Assembly: GCA_946885645.1 (NCBI GenBank)
Contig: CAMPGU010000229.1
Location: 1-6,802, forward strand
Source: an uncultured Haloferula sp.
Lineage (GTDB): Bacteria > Verrucomicrobiota > Verrucomicrobiae > Verrucomicrobiales > Akkermansiaceae
DNA length: 6,802 nucleotides
Direction: 5' to 3'
The translations under genes were made by a program, and so were the position numbers. This document shows positions 1 through 6,186 of the stretch, one piece after another. Position 1 is the stretch's first letter; each line of letters begins with the position of its first letter. The notes under the pieces were generated by a model, which saw only the letters and a program-made list of their open reading frames with translations, was not told where the DNA came from and did no database searches.

Positions 1-681
1 GGCGGGACGAACCCGGGGCCGGGCGAGGTTTCGCTGGCTCATCACGGGGTCCTCTTCCTGGACGAATTGCCGGAGTTCCGCCGGAGCACGCTGGAAGTGA
101 TGCGGCAGCCGCTTGAAGACGGGCACGTGACGATTTCACGTGCTTCCGGCTCGCTGACCTTTCCCTCGCGCTTCCTTCTGGTGGCGGCGCTCAATCCCTG
201 TCCCTGCGGCTACTACGGGGATAGCAAGAGGCAGTGCCGGTGCAGCGTGCGCCAGATCGAAAGCTACCGGCAGCGGATTTCCGGGCCGCTCCTGGATCGC
301 ATCGACCTGCACGTGGACGTGCCCCTCGTGGAGTATCGCGAGCTTTCTTCCGAAAGCGGCGGCGGCGAGAAATCGGGAGCGGTACGCGCGCGGGTCATCG
401 AGGCCCGGGAGATCCAGAAGCAGCGATTAAAGGGCAGCAAGGCGACCACCAATGCCGCGATGGGGGCGCGCCAGGTGAAAGAGCACTGCAAGCTCGACGC
501 GGAGGGGGCGGGCTACATGGAACACGCGATGGAGCAGATGAACTTCTCCGCCCGGGCGCACGACCGTATCCTGAAAGTGGCCCGGACCCTTGCGGATCTG
601 GCCGGATCGCCGGCCATCCGGCCGAACGACGTGCTGGAGGCGATCCAGTATCGCTCGCTTGACCGGAACCTGTTCCAGTAG
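1..681 (+). CDS. comM: YifB/ComM family Mg-chelatase-like AAA+ ATPase (C-terminal part, 5' end outside window)
   Basis: The frame is open from base 1 to a TAG at 679-681, giving the last 226 residues of a protein that is usually about 500 residues long. The Walker A motif and the N-terminal Lon-protease-like domain are therefore missing from the window. Seen in order (window residue numbers): Walker [12 protein letters not shown] (16-26); a sensor-1 segment ending in Asn, [13 protein letters not shown] (60-72), with the Cys cluster CPCG...CRC; the arginine-rich stretch [17 protein letters not shown] (92-108); then the helical Mg_chelatase_C domain to the end. Family knowledge: ComM is a hexameric branch-migration helicase that extends integration of incoming single-stranded DNA during natural transformation. 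Many genomes without demonstrated competence also carry it, so competence of this organism is only a possibility. It converges on metG with 31 bases between. Family assignment is secure; role here is by homology. Confidence 0.94.
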   Translation, partial: GGTNPGPGEVSLAHHGVLFLDELPEFRRSTLEVMRQPLEDGHVTISRASGSLTFPSRFLLVAALNPCPCGYYGDSKRQCRCSVRQIESYRQRISGPLLDRIDLHVDVPLVEYRELSSESGGGEKSGAVRARVIEAREIQKQRLKGSKATTNAAMGARQVKEHCKLDAEGAGYMEHAMEQMNFSARAHDRILKVARTLADLAGSPAIRPNDVLEAIQYRSLDRNLFQ

Positions 682-712
682 GCTCCATAACCGTCCGGGC
701 CGCTTCCTTGGT

Positions 713-2275
713 TCAGGCCGTTTCCTCGATCACGATCTTCGGGAAAACCGGCTTGGGCTTACCCGTCTCGTGGCCATCCGGCACCAGGCCCCACTTGAGG
801 TCCCCGAGCTTGAGCTCGAGCAGGCTGTCCATGCGGAGTTGGGCCGCGATTCGTGCCGCAGGCTCGGGCAGAACGGGAGAAATCAGCACGGCGCAGTGCG
901 CCAGGCTTTCCACGAGATGGAAGAGCACGGAGTGCAGCCGTGCCTTGTTCGCCGGATCTTTCGCGAGCTCCCAGGGCTTGTTCCGCTCCGCGTAGGCATT
1001 GCAGACGGTCACGTGCCGGTTGATGGCCTTCAGACCGTCTGCGATGTCGAAACCGTCCATCGCGGCACGATAATCGGCGGCCACCGTTTCTAGCGAGGCC
1101 CGCAAGTCGAGATCGTCGTCGTTGGTCCCGGCTGACGTCACGACGGTGCCGCCGCCGAAGCGGGCGGTCATGTTCAGGGCGCGGTTGCAGAGATTGCCGA
1201 GCTCGTTTGCCAGTTCCTGGTTGTAGAGCATGACCAGGCGGTCCAGGTCGAAATCCGCGTCCTTGCCGGTCGTGATATCGCGTACCAGATAGTAGCGCAG
1301 GGCATCGGTCCCGAATTTGTCGGCGAGTTCGTCGGGATCGACGACATTGCCGAGCGATTTGGACATCTTCTCGCCTTTGATGTTCCACCAGCCATGGATG
1401 AGGATCTTCGGCATCTCCTCATCCGTGAAGCCCATGGCATGGAGCATGCAGGGCCAGTAGATGCCGTGGGCGGGGACCAGGATGTCCTTCCCGATGACGT
1501 GGGCCGCGCAAGGCCACAGCTTATCGAAGGAGGGGAGGCCGCTGTCCTCCTTCGCCTTGTAGCCGGCAAAGGAGATGTAGTTGATGAGCGCATCGAACCA
1601 GACATAGGTGACGTAGTCCGGATCAAAGGGAAATTCGATGCCCCAGCGCAGGCGCTCCTTCGGGCGGGAAATGCAGAGATCCAGCTCGCCGGAATTGGCG
1701 AGGGCTCCCACCAGTTCGTTGCGGCGGAAGGCCGGGATCGCGAAGCCGGGATTCGCCGCCACGTAGGCCTTCAGCCACTCCGCATGGGCGCTGAGCCGGA
1801 AATACCAGTTCTCCTCCTCGATCTCCACGACTTCGCCCCATTCCGGGCCGAATTCTCCCGCCTCGTTGCGGTCGCGATCGGTCAGGAACTGCTCCTGCCG
1901 CACGGAATAGAAGCCCTTGTAGGCTTTCTTGTAGAGCTCGCCGCGGTCCTTGAGGTCGCTCAAGATGCCTTGGACACAGGCTTTGTGACGCTCGTCGGTG
2001 GTTTCCGCCCAGCCGTCGTACTGGAGGCCGAGCTTCTTCCAGAGGTTGAGGAAGAGCTTGGTCTTCTTCTTGGCGAATGTCGCGGGATTGATCCCCTCCT
2101 TCTCCGCCGTCTGCTGGACCTTTTGCCCGTGCTGGTCCACGCCGGTGAGGAAGTAAACCTCCTCACCCCGCAGCCGCCGGTAGCGGGCGATGACGTCGGC
2201 GAGCACTTTCTCGTACGCGTGGCCGATGTGCGGCGCGCCGTTGGTGTAGTCGATGGCGGTGGTGATGAAGAACAT
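713..2275 (-). CDS. metG: Methionyl-tRNA synthetase, short zinc-less form
   Basis: This 520-residue class I aminoacyl-tRNA synthetase joins methionine to tRNA-Met and initiator tRNA in the cytoplasm, using ATP. The Rossmann signature PHIGHAY is at residues 15-21 and the KMSKS loop at 303-307, just after the typical ILIHGWWNIKGEK. The connective-peptide segment that often carries a CxxC zinc knuckle reads YSVRQEQF at 123-130 with no cysteines there, so this is the zinc-free subtype. The protein ends soon after the anticodon-binding helical domain and lacks the C-terminal tRNA-binding (EMAP-II/Arc1p-like) extension found in the roughly 670-residue forms. The ATG at 2273-2275 puts MFFITTAIDYTNG at the N-terminus, the position expected for the family, although no clear Shine-Dalgarno precedes it. 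It lies 122 bases downstream of the TPR gene on the same strand; I see no convincing own promoter in that gap, so readthrough from the upstream genes is possible. Confidence 0.97.
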   Translation of the reverse strand: MFFITTAIDYTNGAPHIGHAYEKVLADVIARYRRLRGEEVYFLTGVDQHGQKVQQTAEKEGINPATFAKKKTKLFLNLWKKLGLQYDGWAETTDERHKACVQGILSDLKDRGELYKKAYKGFYSVRQEQFLTDRDRNEAGEFGPEWGEVVEIEEENWYFRLSAHAEWLKAYVAANPGFAIPAFRRNELVGALANSGELDLCISRPKERLRWGIEFPFDPDYVTYVWFDALINYISFAGYKAKEDSGLPSFDKLWPCAAHVIGKDILVPAHGIYWPCMLHAMGFTDEEMPKILIHGWWNIKGEKMSKSLGNVVDPDELADKFGTDALRYYLVRDITTGKDADFDLDRLVMLYNQELANELGNLCNRALNMTARFGGGTVVTSAGTNDDDLDLRASLETVAADYRAAMDGFDIADGLKAINRHVTVCNAYAERNKPWELAKDPANKARLHSVLFHLVESLAHCAVLISPVLPEPAARIAAQLRMDSLLELKLGDLKWGLVPDGHETGKPKPVFPKIVIEETA

Positions 2276-2397
2276 GGCGGAACAATGGCGGATTCAAGGC
2301 CGAAGCGGAGAAGCGACGGCCGCGCGAATGGTCGGATTGCCCGCCTCCCATCACAAGACATTCGTGACCGGGGAATCCGGCGGTCGGTATTTTCCTC
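2276..2397. other. Spacer between TPR gene and metG
   Basis: This 122-base non-coding spacer lies between two leftward genes. On the minus strand there is a weak GACCG/CGGTC hairpin about 20 bases after the TPR stop codon, without a following T-run, so it is not a terminator by the usual criteria. The only promoter-like pair is TTGTGA with GACCAT 17 bases later, which matches the -10 consensus poorly. Nothing firmer is visible. Confidence 0.35.
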
Positions 2398-2739
2398 TCA
2401 CGCGTCGCGCACCACTTTGCCGCCGAGCGAAAGGATGCGGGCGTTGCCCTTGGCGGTCTCCGCCTCGGCGATCTGGCCGTCCCGCACATACATTTGGGAG
2501 AGGGCGGTCCAGGCGAGCAGATCATTCGGCCTCAGCGTCGTGGCCTGGAGACCGCAGCCGATGGCTTCTTTCACCTGGCCGAGCTTCAGCAGGCACATGC
2601 CGAGCGCGTGCCAGCCGTCGAAAAAGGCGGGATCGATGGCCACGCACTTCCGGTAAAGGTCCGTCGCTTCTTCCAACTCGCCGAGGGCCAGGCAGCCGTT
2701 GGCGTCGTCGAAGAGGGTATCCCGTTCGGAATCCGGCAT
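2398..2739 (-). CDS. Small tetratricopeptide-repeat (TPR) protein
   Basis: The 113-residue product consists almost wholly of TPR helices. Three repeats can be read: about residues 8-38 (ending LYRKCVAIDP), 41-72 (WHALGMCLLKLGQVKEAI, ending LRP) and 75-105 (AWTALSQMYVRDGQIAEAE). The spacing of Trp/Leu/Gly/Tyr/Ala/Pro positions is that of the 34-residue TPR. No signal peptide, membrane segment or catalytic motif is visible, so it is probably a cytoplasmic protein-protein adaptor; its partner cannot be told from sequence. The ATG at 2737-2739 lies 25 bases past the PpiD-like stop codon, which suggests co-transcription, but no Shine-Dalgarno is evident upstream, so translational coupling or a different start is possible. 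Codon usage matches its neighbours. A TPR fold is confident; function is unknown. Confidence 0.78.
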   Translation of the reverse strand: MPDSERDTLFDDANGCLALGELEEATDLYRKCVAIDPAFFDGWHALGMCLLKLGQVKEAIGCGLQATTLRPNDLLAWTALSQMYVRDGQIAEAETAKGNARILSLGGKVVRDA

Positions 2740-2764
2740 GAACGGCGGGTCCGCGGCTGCGGGG

Positions 2765-4399
2765 TCAGGGAGTGACGTCTTCCACCTTGGAAGCTTCCAG
2801 TTTCGACTCCAGCCAAGCGCTGAAGGCGAAGCGCTGCTGCTGGCTTGCCAGACCGGTGAGGGCCTGCTCGACCCGCTCGGCGCGGGCGGGATCCTTCACC
2901 AGCTCGCGCTTCTCGACAAAGACGAAGAGGGCACCGTCCGGCCGCATGACCGGATCGGCCAGGGTGCCGGGATCCACCGTGGCGGCGGTCTGGAAGAGGA
3001 TCGACGTATCGGCTTCTCCGTCCAGTTTGTCGGTCGCCTTGAAAGGGCCGTGAGCCTTCGGCTCCAGACCGGCTTCCTTTGCGGCCTCGGCGAAGCTTTT
3101 CCCCGCTTTCAGCGCCTCGCGGATCTTTTCGGCTTTCTCGTCGGCATCTTTCTTGAGCGCCTCGCCGGCTTTTTCGGCAATGTAGTCGGTGCGGACTTCC
3201 TCTTTGGCTTCCTCGAAGGTCTTCGGTCGGGCCGCTTCCTCCTCGTCGAGGCGGGCGATCAGCCAGGCGTTGTCCGGCATCGGCAGCGCCGTGGTGTAGC
3301 GGCCGAGAGGATCAGCCGTCAGATCGAGTTGGAAGAGGCGATCGGCAAGGGGTTGCGGATTGCTGCTGGAGCGGAGGTTGACGGAAAGGGCGGGCGGTAC
3401 GGCGGTACGGGGAAAAAATTCCGTGGTCACCAGCTCCCAGTTGTGATCCTTGGCCAGCTTCTCGAAATCCTTGCCCTCGTTGTTCTGGAGTTCCGCCAGG
3501 AAGGAGTCCACGGCATCCACCAGATCGTTGTCGATCTTCCGCTTTTCCTCGGCCAGGGCGGCTTCCTCGGCGGCCTTTTTCTCGGCGGCTTCTTGCTCGG
3601 CCTTCTTCTTGTCCTCCTCCGTGATCGCGTCGGAAAGCTTCGGCGCCTCCGGCTTCGCCTCGGGATAGGCCGGCTTGGCGATGAAGTAGCTGACCTTGAT
3701 CTTCCGTTCGGTCATGTACTTGTCCTTGGTCGTTTCCCAAGCGGCCTTCAGCTCTTCATCGGTGGGTTTGAAGGTTTCCCGGAAGCTCGAAAGGGAGGTG
3801 CGCGCGAGCTGGATGCTTACCTGCTGATCCCGGCTCGCCACCGATTCCAAGGCCACCTCTCGATTTGCGGCCAAGCCCCCGCCGATGATGGCGGCCAGTT
3901 TCTTCACGGCGATGCTTTCGCGCACGAGCTCGATCAGGTCCTTTTCGGTCATCCCGAAACGGCCGATCCCTTGGGTGGCGATCTCGTTATATTTCGTCTG
4001 GTCGAAGGCACCGTCCGGGCCTTGGAAAATCGGCATCGCCTTCAAAGCGGCGGTCACTTCCTCATCGGAAGGATGCACGCCGAATTCCTCGCTGGCCTCT
4101 TTCACCAGAAGCCGGTTGACGAAAAAGCGTTTGTCGGACTCGTCATCGTTGCCGCCGAAGCCGCCCAAGGTGGAAACATACTCGTAGAGGCCGAGATTCA
4201 TCCCCAGGGATCTCGCGGCCGCTCCCGTCTTGCGGAATTCGCTCACGGAATAGGTGCGTCCGTCCACGCGGATGACGGCAGGATCGTTGGAGTTCGCCCG
4301 GCCCAGGCTCGCCGTATCGCCGAAGAAGGCCAGGCCGACGAAAAGCAGGGCGATCACGAAGATGATCAGGCCGGTATATTTGCGGAGATGTTCGATCAT
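2765..4399 (-). CDS. PpiD/SurA-like membrane-anchored periplasmic folding factor with degenerate parvulin domain
   Basis: This 544-residue protein has the PpiD layout: a short cytoplasmic N-terminus (MIEHLRKYTG), one membrane segment at residues 9-27 (GLIIFVIALLFVGLAFFG), then a large periplasmic part. Residues about 40-240 resemble the SurA_N chaperone domain (IRVDGRTYSVSEF at 43-55; FVNRLLVKEASEEFGV at 93-108). The parvulin region begins with IKVSYFIAKP at 234-243, where active parvulins usually have a catalytic His in an sHIL-type motif. It is then interrupted by an Ala/Glu/Lys-rich helical stretch (about 255-290), resumes as FEKLAKDHNWELV (312-324) and closes with AWLIARLDEEEAARPKTFEE (378-397). 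A C-terminal helical segment follows. The likely role is periplasmic chaperone for outer-membrane or secreted proteins; isomerase activity is doubtful. E. coli PpiD is longer (623 residues). The ATG at 4397-4399 immediately precedes the membrane anchor, which supports this start; only a weak AAGAAG lies upstream. Confidence 0.86.
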   Translation of the reverse strand: MIEHLRKYTGLIIFVIALLFVGLAFFGDTASLGRANSNDPAVIRVDGRTYSVSEFRKTGAAARSLGMNLGLYEYVSTLGGFGGNDDESDKRFFVNRLLVKEASEEFGVHPSDEEVTAALKAMPIFQGPDGAFDQTKYNEIATQGIGRFGMTEKDLIELVRESIAVKKLAAIIGGGLAANREVALESVASRDQQVSIQLARTSLSSFRETFKPTDEELKAAWETTKDKYMTERKIKVSYFIAKPAYPEAKPEAPKLSDAITEEDKKKAEQEAAEKKAAEEAALAEEKRKIDNDLVDAVDSFLAELQNNEGKDFEKLAKDHNWELVTTEFFPRTAVPPALSVNLRSSSNPQPLADRLFQLDLTADPLGRYTTALPMPDNAWLIARLDEEEAARPKTFEEAKEEVRTDYIAEKAGEALKKDADEKAEKIREALKAGKSFAEAAKEAGLEPKAHGPFKATDKLDGEADTSILFQTAATVDPGTLADPVMRPDGALFVFVEKRELVKDPARAERVEQALTGLASQQQRFAFSAWLESKLEASKVEDVTP

Positions 4400-4434
4400 G
4401 GACGCTTCTTGGGAGTTGCCCCTCGGGGCGCGGA

Positions 4435-4463
4435 AGTAAAGGGAGCCGTATCCGTGGCATCAA
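4435..4463 (-). promoter_or_regulatory. Candidate sigma-70-type promoter for the ppiD-like/TPR/metG block
   Basis: On the minus strand TTGATG (4458-4463) is followed after exactly 17 bases by TTTACT (4435-4440). Each element matches four of six consensus bases, and the predicted start would leave a leader of roughly 28 bases before the ATG at 4399. Position and spacing fit well, but the element matches are modest. Confidence 0.38.
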
Positions 4464-4497
4464 CCCTTATTCGCGGCTCGGAAGCCTGCTCCCGGGC

Positions 4498-4536
4498 AAA
4501 AAAAGAGCCGCCGGGGAGCACCCACTCCCCGACGGC
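4498..4536 (-). terminator. Leftward Rho-independent terminator-like hairpin with no evident upstream gene
   Basis: The segments 4507-4518 and 4525-4536 form a 12-bp GC-rich stem with a 6-base loop (4519-4524). In minus-strand RNA every position pairs, with one G-U wobble (4511/4532); in plus-strand RNA that position is a C-A mismatch. On the minus strand the stem is followed by CTC and seven Ts (4498-4504), while the plus-strand side has no T-run. Structure and T-tract therefore both indicate leftward termination. It sits about 35 bases upstream of the candidate ppiD-like promoter and about 100 bases before that ATG. It may end an unannotated small RNA, act as an attenuator in a longer leader, or block antisense transcripts arriving from the rsmA side. 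Confidence 0.65.
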
Positions 4537-4609
4537 CAAGTTCGTCAACCCACGCCGGTCTCGTCAGGCGAAATCGGGCATAAGCTGACAACTGCTGTTC
4601 ACCCTTACA

Positions 4610-4637
4610 TGAAAACTGCACTTGCGCGCGGTTTTCA
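4610..4637 (+). repeat. Inverted repeat / hairpin upstream of rsmA
   Basis: TGAAAACTGC (4610-4619) pairs with GCGGTTTTCA (4628-4637) around an 8-base loop, giving a 10-bp stem. The single imperfect position is a U-G wobble in plus-strand RNA and an A-C mismatch in minus-strand RNA, so if it acts as RNA the plus strand is favoured. It could equally be a DNA operator site. It lies about 90-120 bases before the rsmA start in an otherwise unassigned part of the divergent intergenic region (4400-4729). Confidence 0.4.
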
Positions 4638-4729
4638 GTGTTTTGAGACAGGGGGGATTTCGGCCCGTTCAAATGTTTCCGTATTTTTTTCGTCATCGCC
4701 GCGGAAAGGAACCTTGCGGGAAGAGGAGG

Positions 4730-6082
4730 GTGAGCGTTTCGCTCGCTCCCGTGACAGGACACGAAATCCGCGATGCCCTCGCCGCCGCCGGGGTGATGCC
4801 CAGCCGGCAGCTCGGGCAGAACTTCCTCTGCGACCCGAACATGGCACGCTGGATCACCGACCAGCTCGATGCCGGGCCGGAGGACACCATCGTGGAAGTC
4901 GGCCCGGGCACGGGCGCGCTGACCGAGCATCTGGCGGGCAAGGTCCGCCGGGTGGTGCTGGTGGAGTTCGATTCCCGGCTCGCGGCATGGCTGAAGGAGC
5001 GCTTCGCGGCCGACCCGTCGGTGGAAGTGCACCATGCCGACGGAGCGAAATTCGACATCCGCACCCTGTTCAAGCACCGGCCGGTGAAGTTTCTCGGGAA
5101 TCTGCCTTACTCGTCCGGGGGGGCCATCATGCGGAATTTCCTCTCGCGGCCGAATCCCTTCGAGCGGGCGGTGGTGATGCTCCAGAAGGAGGTGATCGAG
5201 CGTCTCGCCGCGGTTCCGAAGACAAAGGACTATGGTGTCCTGACGCTGCGGGTGCAGAGCGAATGGCAGGTGAAGCCGCTGCGGACCGTGCCGCCGGAAG
5301 CGTTCCATCCCCGGCCACAGATCGATTCCTCCGTGGCGCTTTTGTTGCCCCGTGGGAAGGACTTGCCGCCCTTCGACGCCCGCCGTTTCGACGAGTTGAT
5401 CCGCCGGGGGTTCGCCCAGCGCAGGAAGCAGATGGGCAAGCAGATGCCGCCCGAGCCGCCTTGGGAGCAGGCGGCGGGGACAATCGGAGCGCCCTTGACC
5501 GCCCGCGCCGAGGAATTGTCGCTCTCCCAATGGGTGGAGCTGGCGCGCCTGTACGATGATCACCCCCTGCGGGACATTCCCCAGCGGGCGGACGAGCTAT
5601 TCGACGTGGTGAACGAGGCGGATGAAGTAACGGGGCAGGCGACGCGGCTGGAGGTTCATACGCGTAATCTGGTCCACCGGGCCGTCCACGTTTTCGTCGT
5701 GAACCGTCATGGCGAGCTATTGCTCCAAAAGCGGTCCCGTTTCAAGGACGCCCACCCGTCCGTGTGGGATTCCAGCGTGGCGGGCCACTTGGACGCGGGC
5801 GAAGATTACCCCGCCGCCGCAATCCGCGAACTGGAAGAGGAGATGGGAATCACAGGCGCGGGGGTGGAGGAGATCGGCCGGATCGCGCCTAGCGAAGCCA
5901 CGGGATGGGAGCATGTGGCTCTCTTCCTGGCCCGTTGGGATGGAGCGCTCCGTTACCCTTGTTCCGAGGTGGAGGCGGCATTGTGGATGCGTTCCGAAGA
6001 ACTGGATGCCTGGGCTGCCGCGTGCCCCCGCGATTTCGCATCCGGCTTCCTCGCATGCTGGAAACTCGCCCGCGGACGTTGA
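4730..6082 (+). CDS. rsmA: Fusion protein: RsmA (16S rRNA A1518/A1519 dimethyltransferase) plus C-terminal Nudix hydrolase
   Basis: One uninterrupted frame encodes about 450 residues, against about 270-290 for ordinary RsmA/KsgA. Residues 1 to about 275 are RsmA: LGQNFL at 28-33, the SAM-binding VEVGPGTG at 55-62, the catalytic NLPY at 124-127, then the helical C-terminal domain ending SQWVELARLYD. RsmA transfers four methyl groups from SAM to two adjacent adenines in helix 45 of 16S rRNA late in 30S assembly. After a short linker, a complete Nudix domain runs from about 288 to the end, with HRAVHVFVVN at 316-325 and a perfect Nudix box (GX5EX7REUXEEXGU) at 352-374 containing the metal-binding REXXEE. 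It resembles the YfcD/IPP-isomerase-like branch; the substrate is unknown. Start choice is uncertain. GTG at 4730 abuts the purine-rich AAGAGGAGG; GTG at 4751 gives a family-like N-terminus but lacks a nearby ribosome site; ATGs at 4622 and 4673 would add poorly conserved residues. The rest of the call is firm. Confidence 0.94.
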   Translation: MSVSLAPVTGHEIRDALAAAGVMPSRQLGQNFLCDPNMARWITDQLDAGPEDTIVEVGPGTGALTEHLAGKVRRVVLVEFDSRLAAWLKERFAADPSVEVHHADGAKFDIRTLFKHRPVKFLGNLPYSSGGAIMRNFLSRPNPFERAVVMLQKEVIERLAAVPKTKDYGVLTLRVQSEWQVKPLRTVPPEAFHPRPQIDSSVALLLPRGKDLPPFDARRFDELIRRGFAQRRKQMGKQMPPEPPWEQAAGTIGAPLTARAEELSLSQWVELARLYDDHPLRDIPQRADELFDVVNEADEVTGQATRLEVHTRNLVHRAVHVFVVNRHGELLLQKRSRFKDAHPSVWDSSVAGHLDAGEDYPAAAIRELEEEMGITGAGVEEIGRIAPSEATGWEHVALFLARWDGALRYPCSEVEAALWMRSEELDAWAAACPRDFASGFLACWKLARGR

Positions 6083-6098
6083 TTAGGATAAGCTGGAA

Positions 6099-6141
6099 GT
6101 TTTTAAAATTAACTTGTCCAGCAGGCGAAAGTTTCTATGCT
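6099..6141 (+). promoter_or_regulatory. Candidate promoter with AT-rich UP-like element for the pilin-like gene
   Basis: An AT-rich tract (6099-6112, including TTTTTAAAATTAA) stands out in GC-rich surroundings. It directly precedes TTGTCC (6114-6119), which is followed 16 bases later by TATGCT (6136-6141). Both hexamers match four of six sigma-70 consensus bases, and the AT tract is where an UP element would sit. The predicted start near 6148 leaves a leader of about 40 bases before the ATG at 6187. It occupies the middle of the 104-base gap after rsmA, so the pilin-like gene probably has its own transcript. A second -10-like TAAAAT at 6104-6109 is less well spaced from TTGATT (6079-6084). 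Confidence 0.5.
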
Positions 6142-6186
6142 CGCGGCGCTCCCCGCAAGCCCCGGAAAAAACCCGCTGTCCTGACC

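Noticed and set aside
682..712. Possible bidirectional terminator between comM and metG
   Set aside because: Only a 4-bp GGCC pairing with a long loop is present and no T-run follows on either strand.
1394..2656. Long plus-strand open frame (420 codons) opposite metG and the TPR gene
   Set aside because: It lies antisense to a certain metG, has no family resemblance and low-complexity composition, and arises from GC-rich codon bias in the real gene.
4563..4580. Minus-strand mini-ORF MPDFA before the leftward hairpin, as an attenuation leader peptide
   Set aside because: Five codons with no ribosome site and no run of regulatory codons such as repeated Met; short ORFs of this size are expected by chance.
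2699..4588. Plus-strand open frame of 629 codons opposite the PpiD-like gene
   Set aside because: It is the mirror of the PpiD-like gene; its Gly/Leu/Phe-rich product reflects the complement of Glu/Ala/Lys codons. It also runs on through the intergenic hairpin, unlike a real gene.
4643..4674. rsmA promoter from TTGAGA or GAGACA with TCAAAT
   Set aside because: Spacing is 20 or 18 bases and the -10 lacks the usual second-position A; too weak to call, though the location would suit a start at 4730.
5115..5123. Run of seven Gs in rsmA as a possible frameshift site
   Set aside because: The frame stays open with conserved RsmA sequence on both sides, so no slip is needed to read the protein.
4460..5563. 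Minus-strand open frame of 367 codons opposite rsmA
   Set aside because: It is antisense to the conserved RsmA domain, rich in His/Arg/Pro/Gly, without recognisable motifs or a plausible start.
5905..6186. Possible upstream extension of the pilin-like gene into the Nudix coding region
   Set aside because: The longer frame overlaps the Nudix domain out of frame and would bury the prepilin leader deep inside the protein; the ATG at 6187 gives a normal leader.
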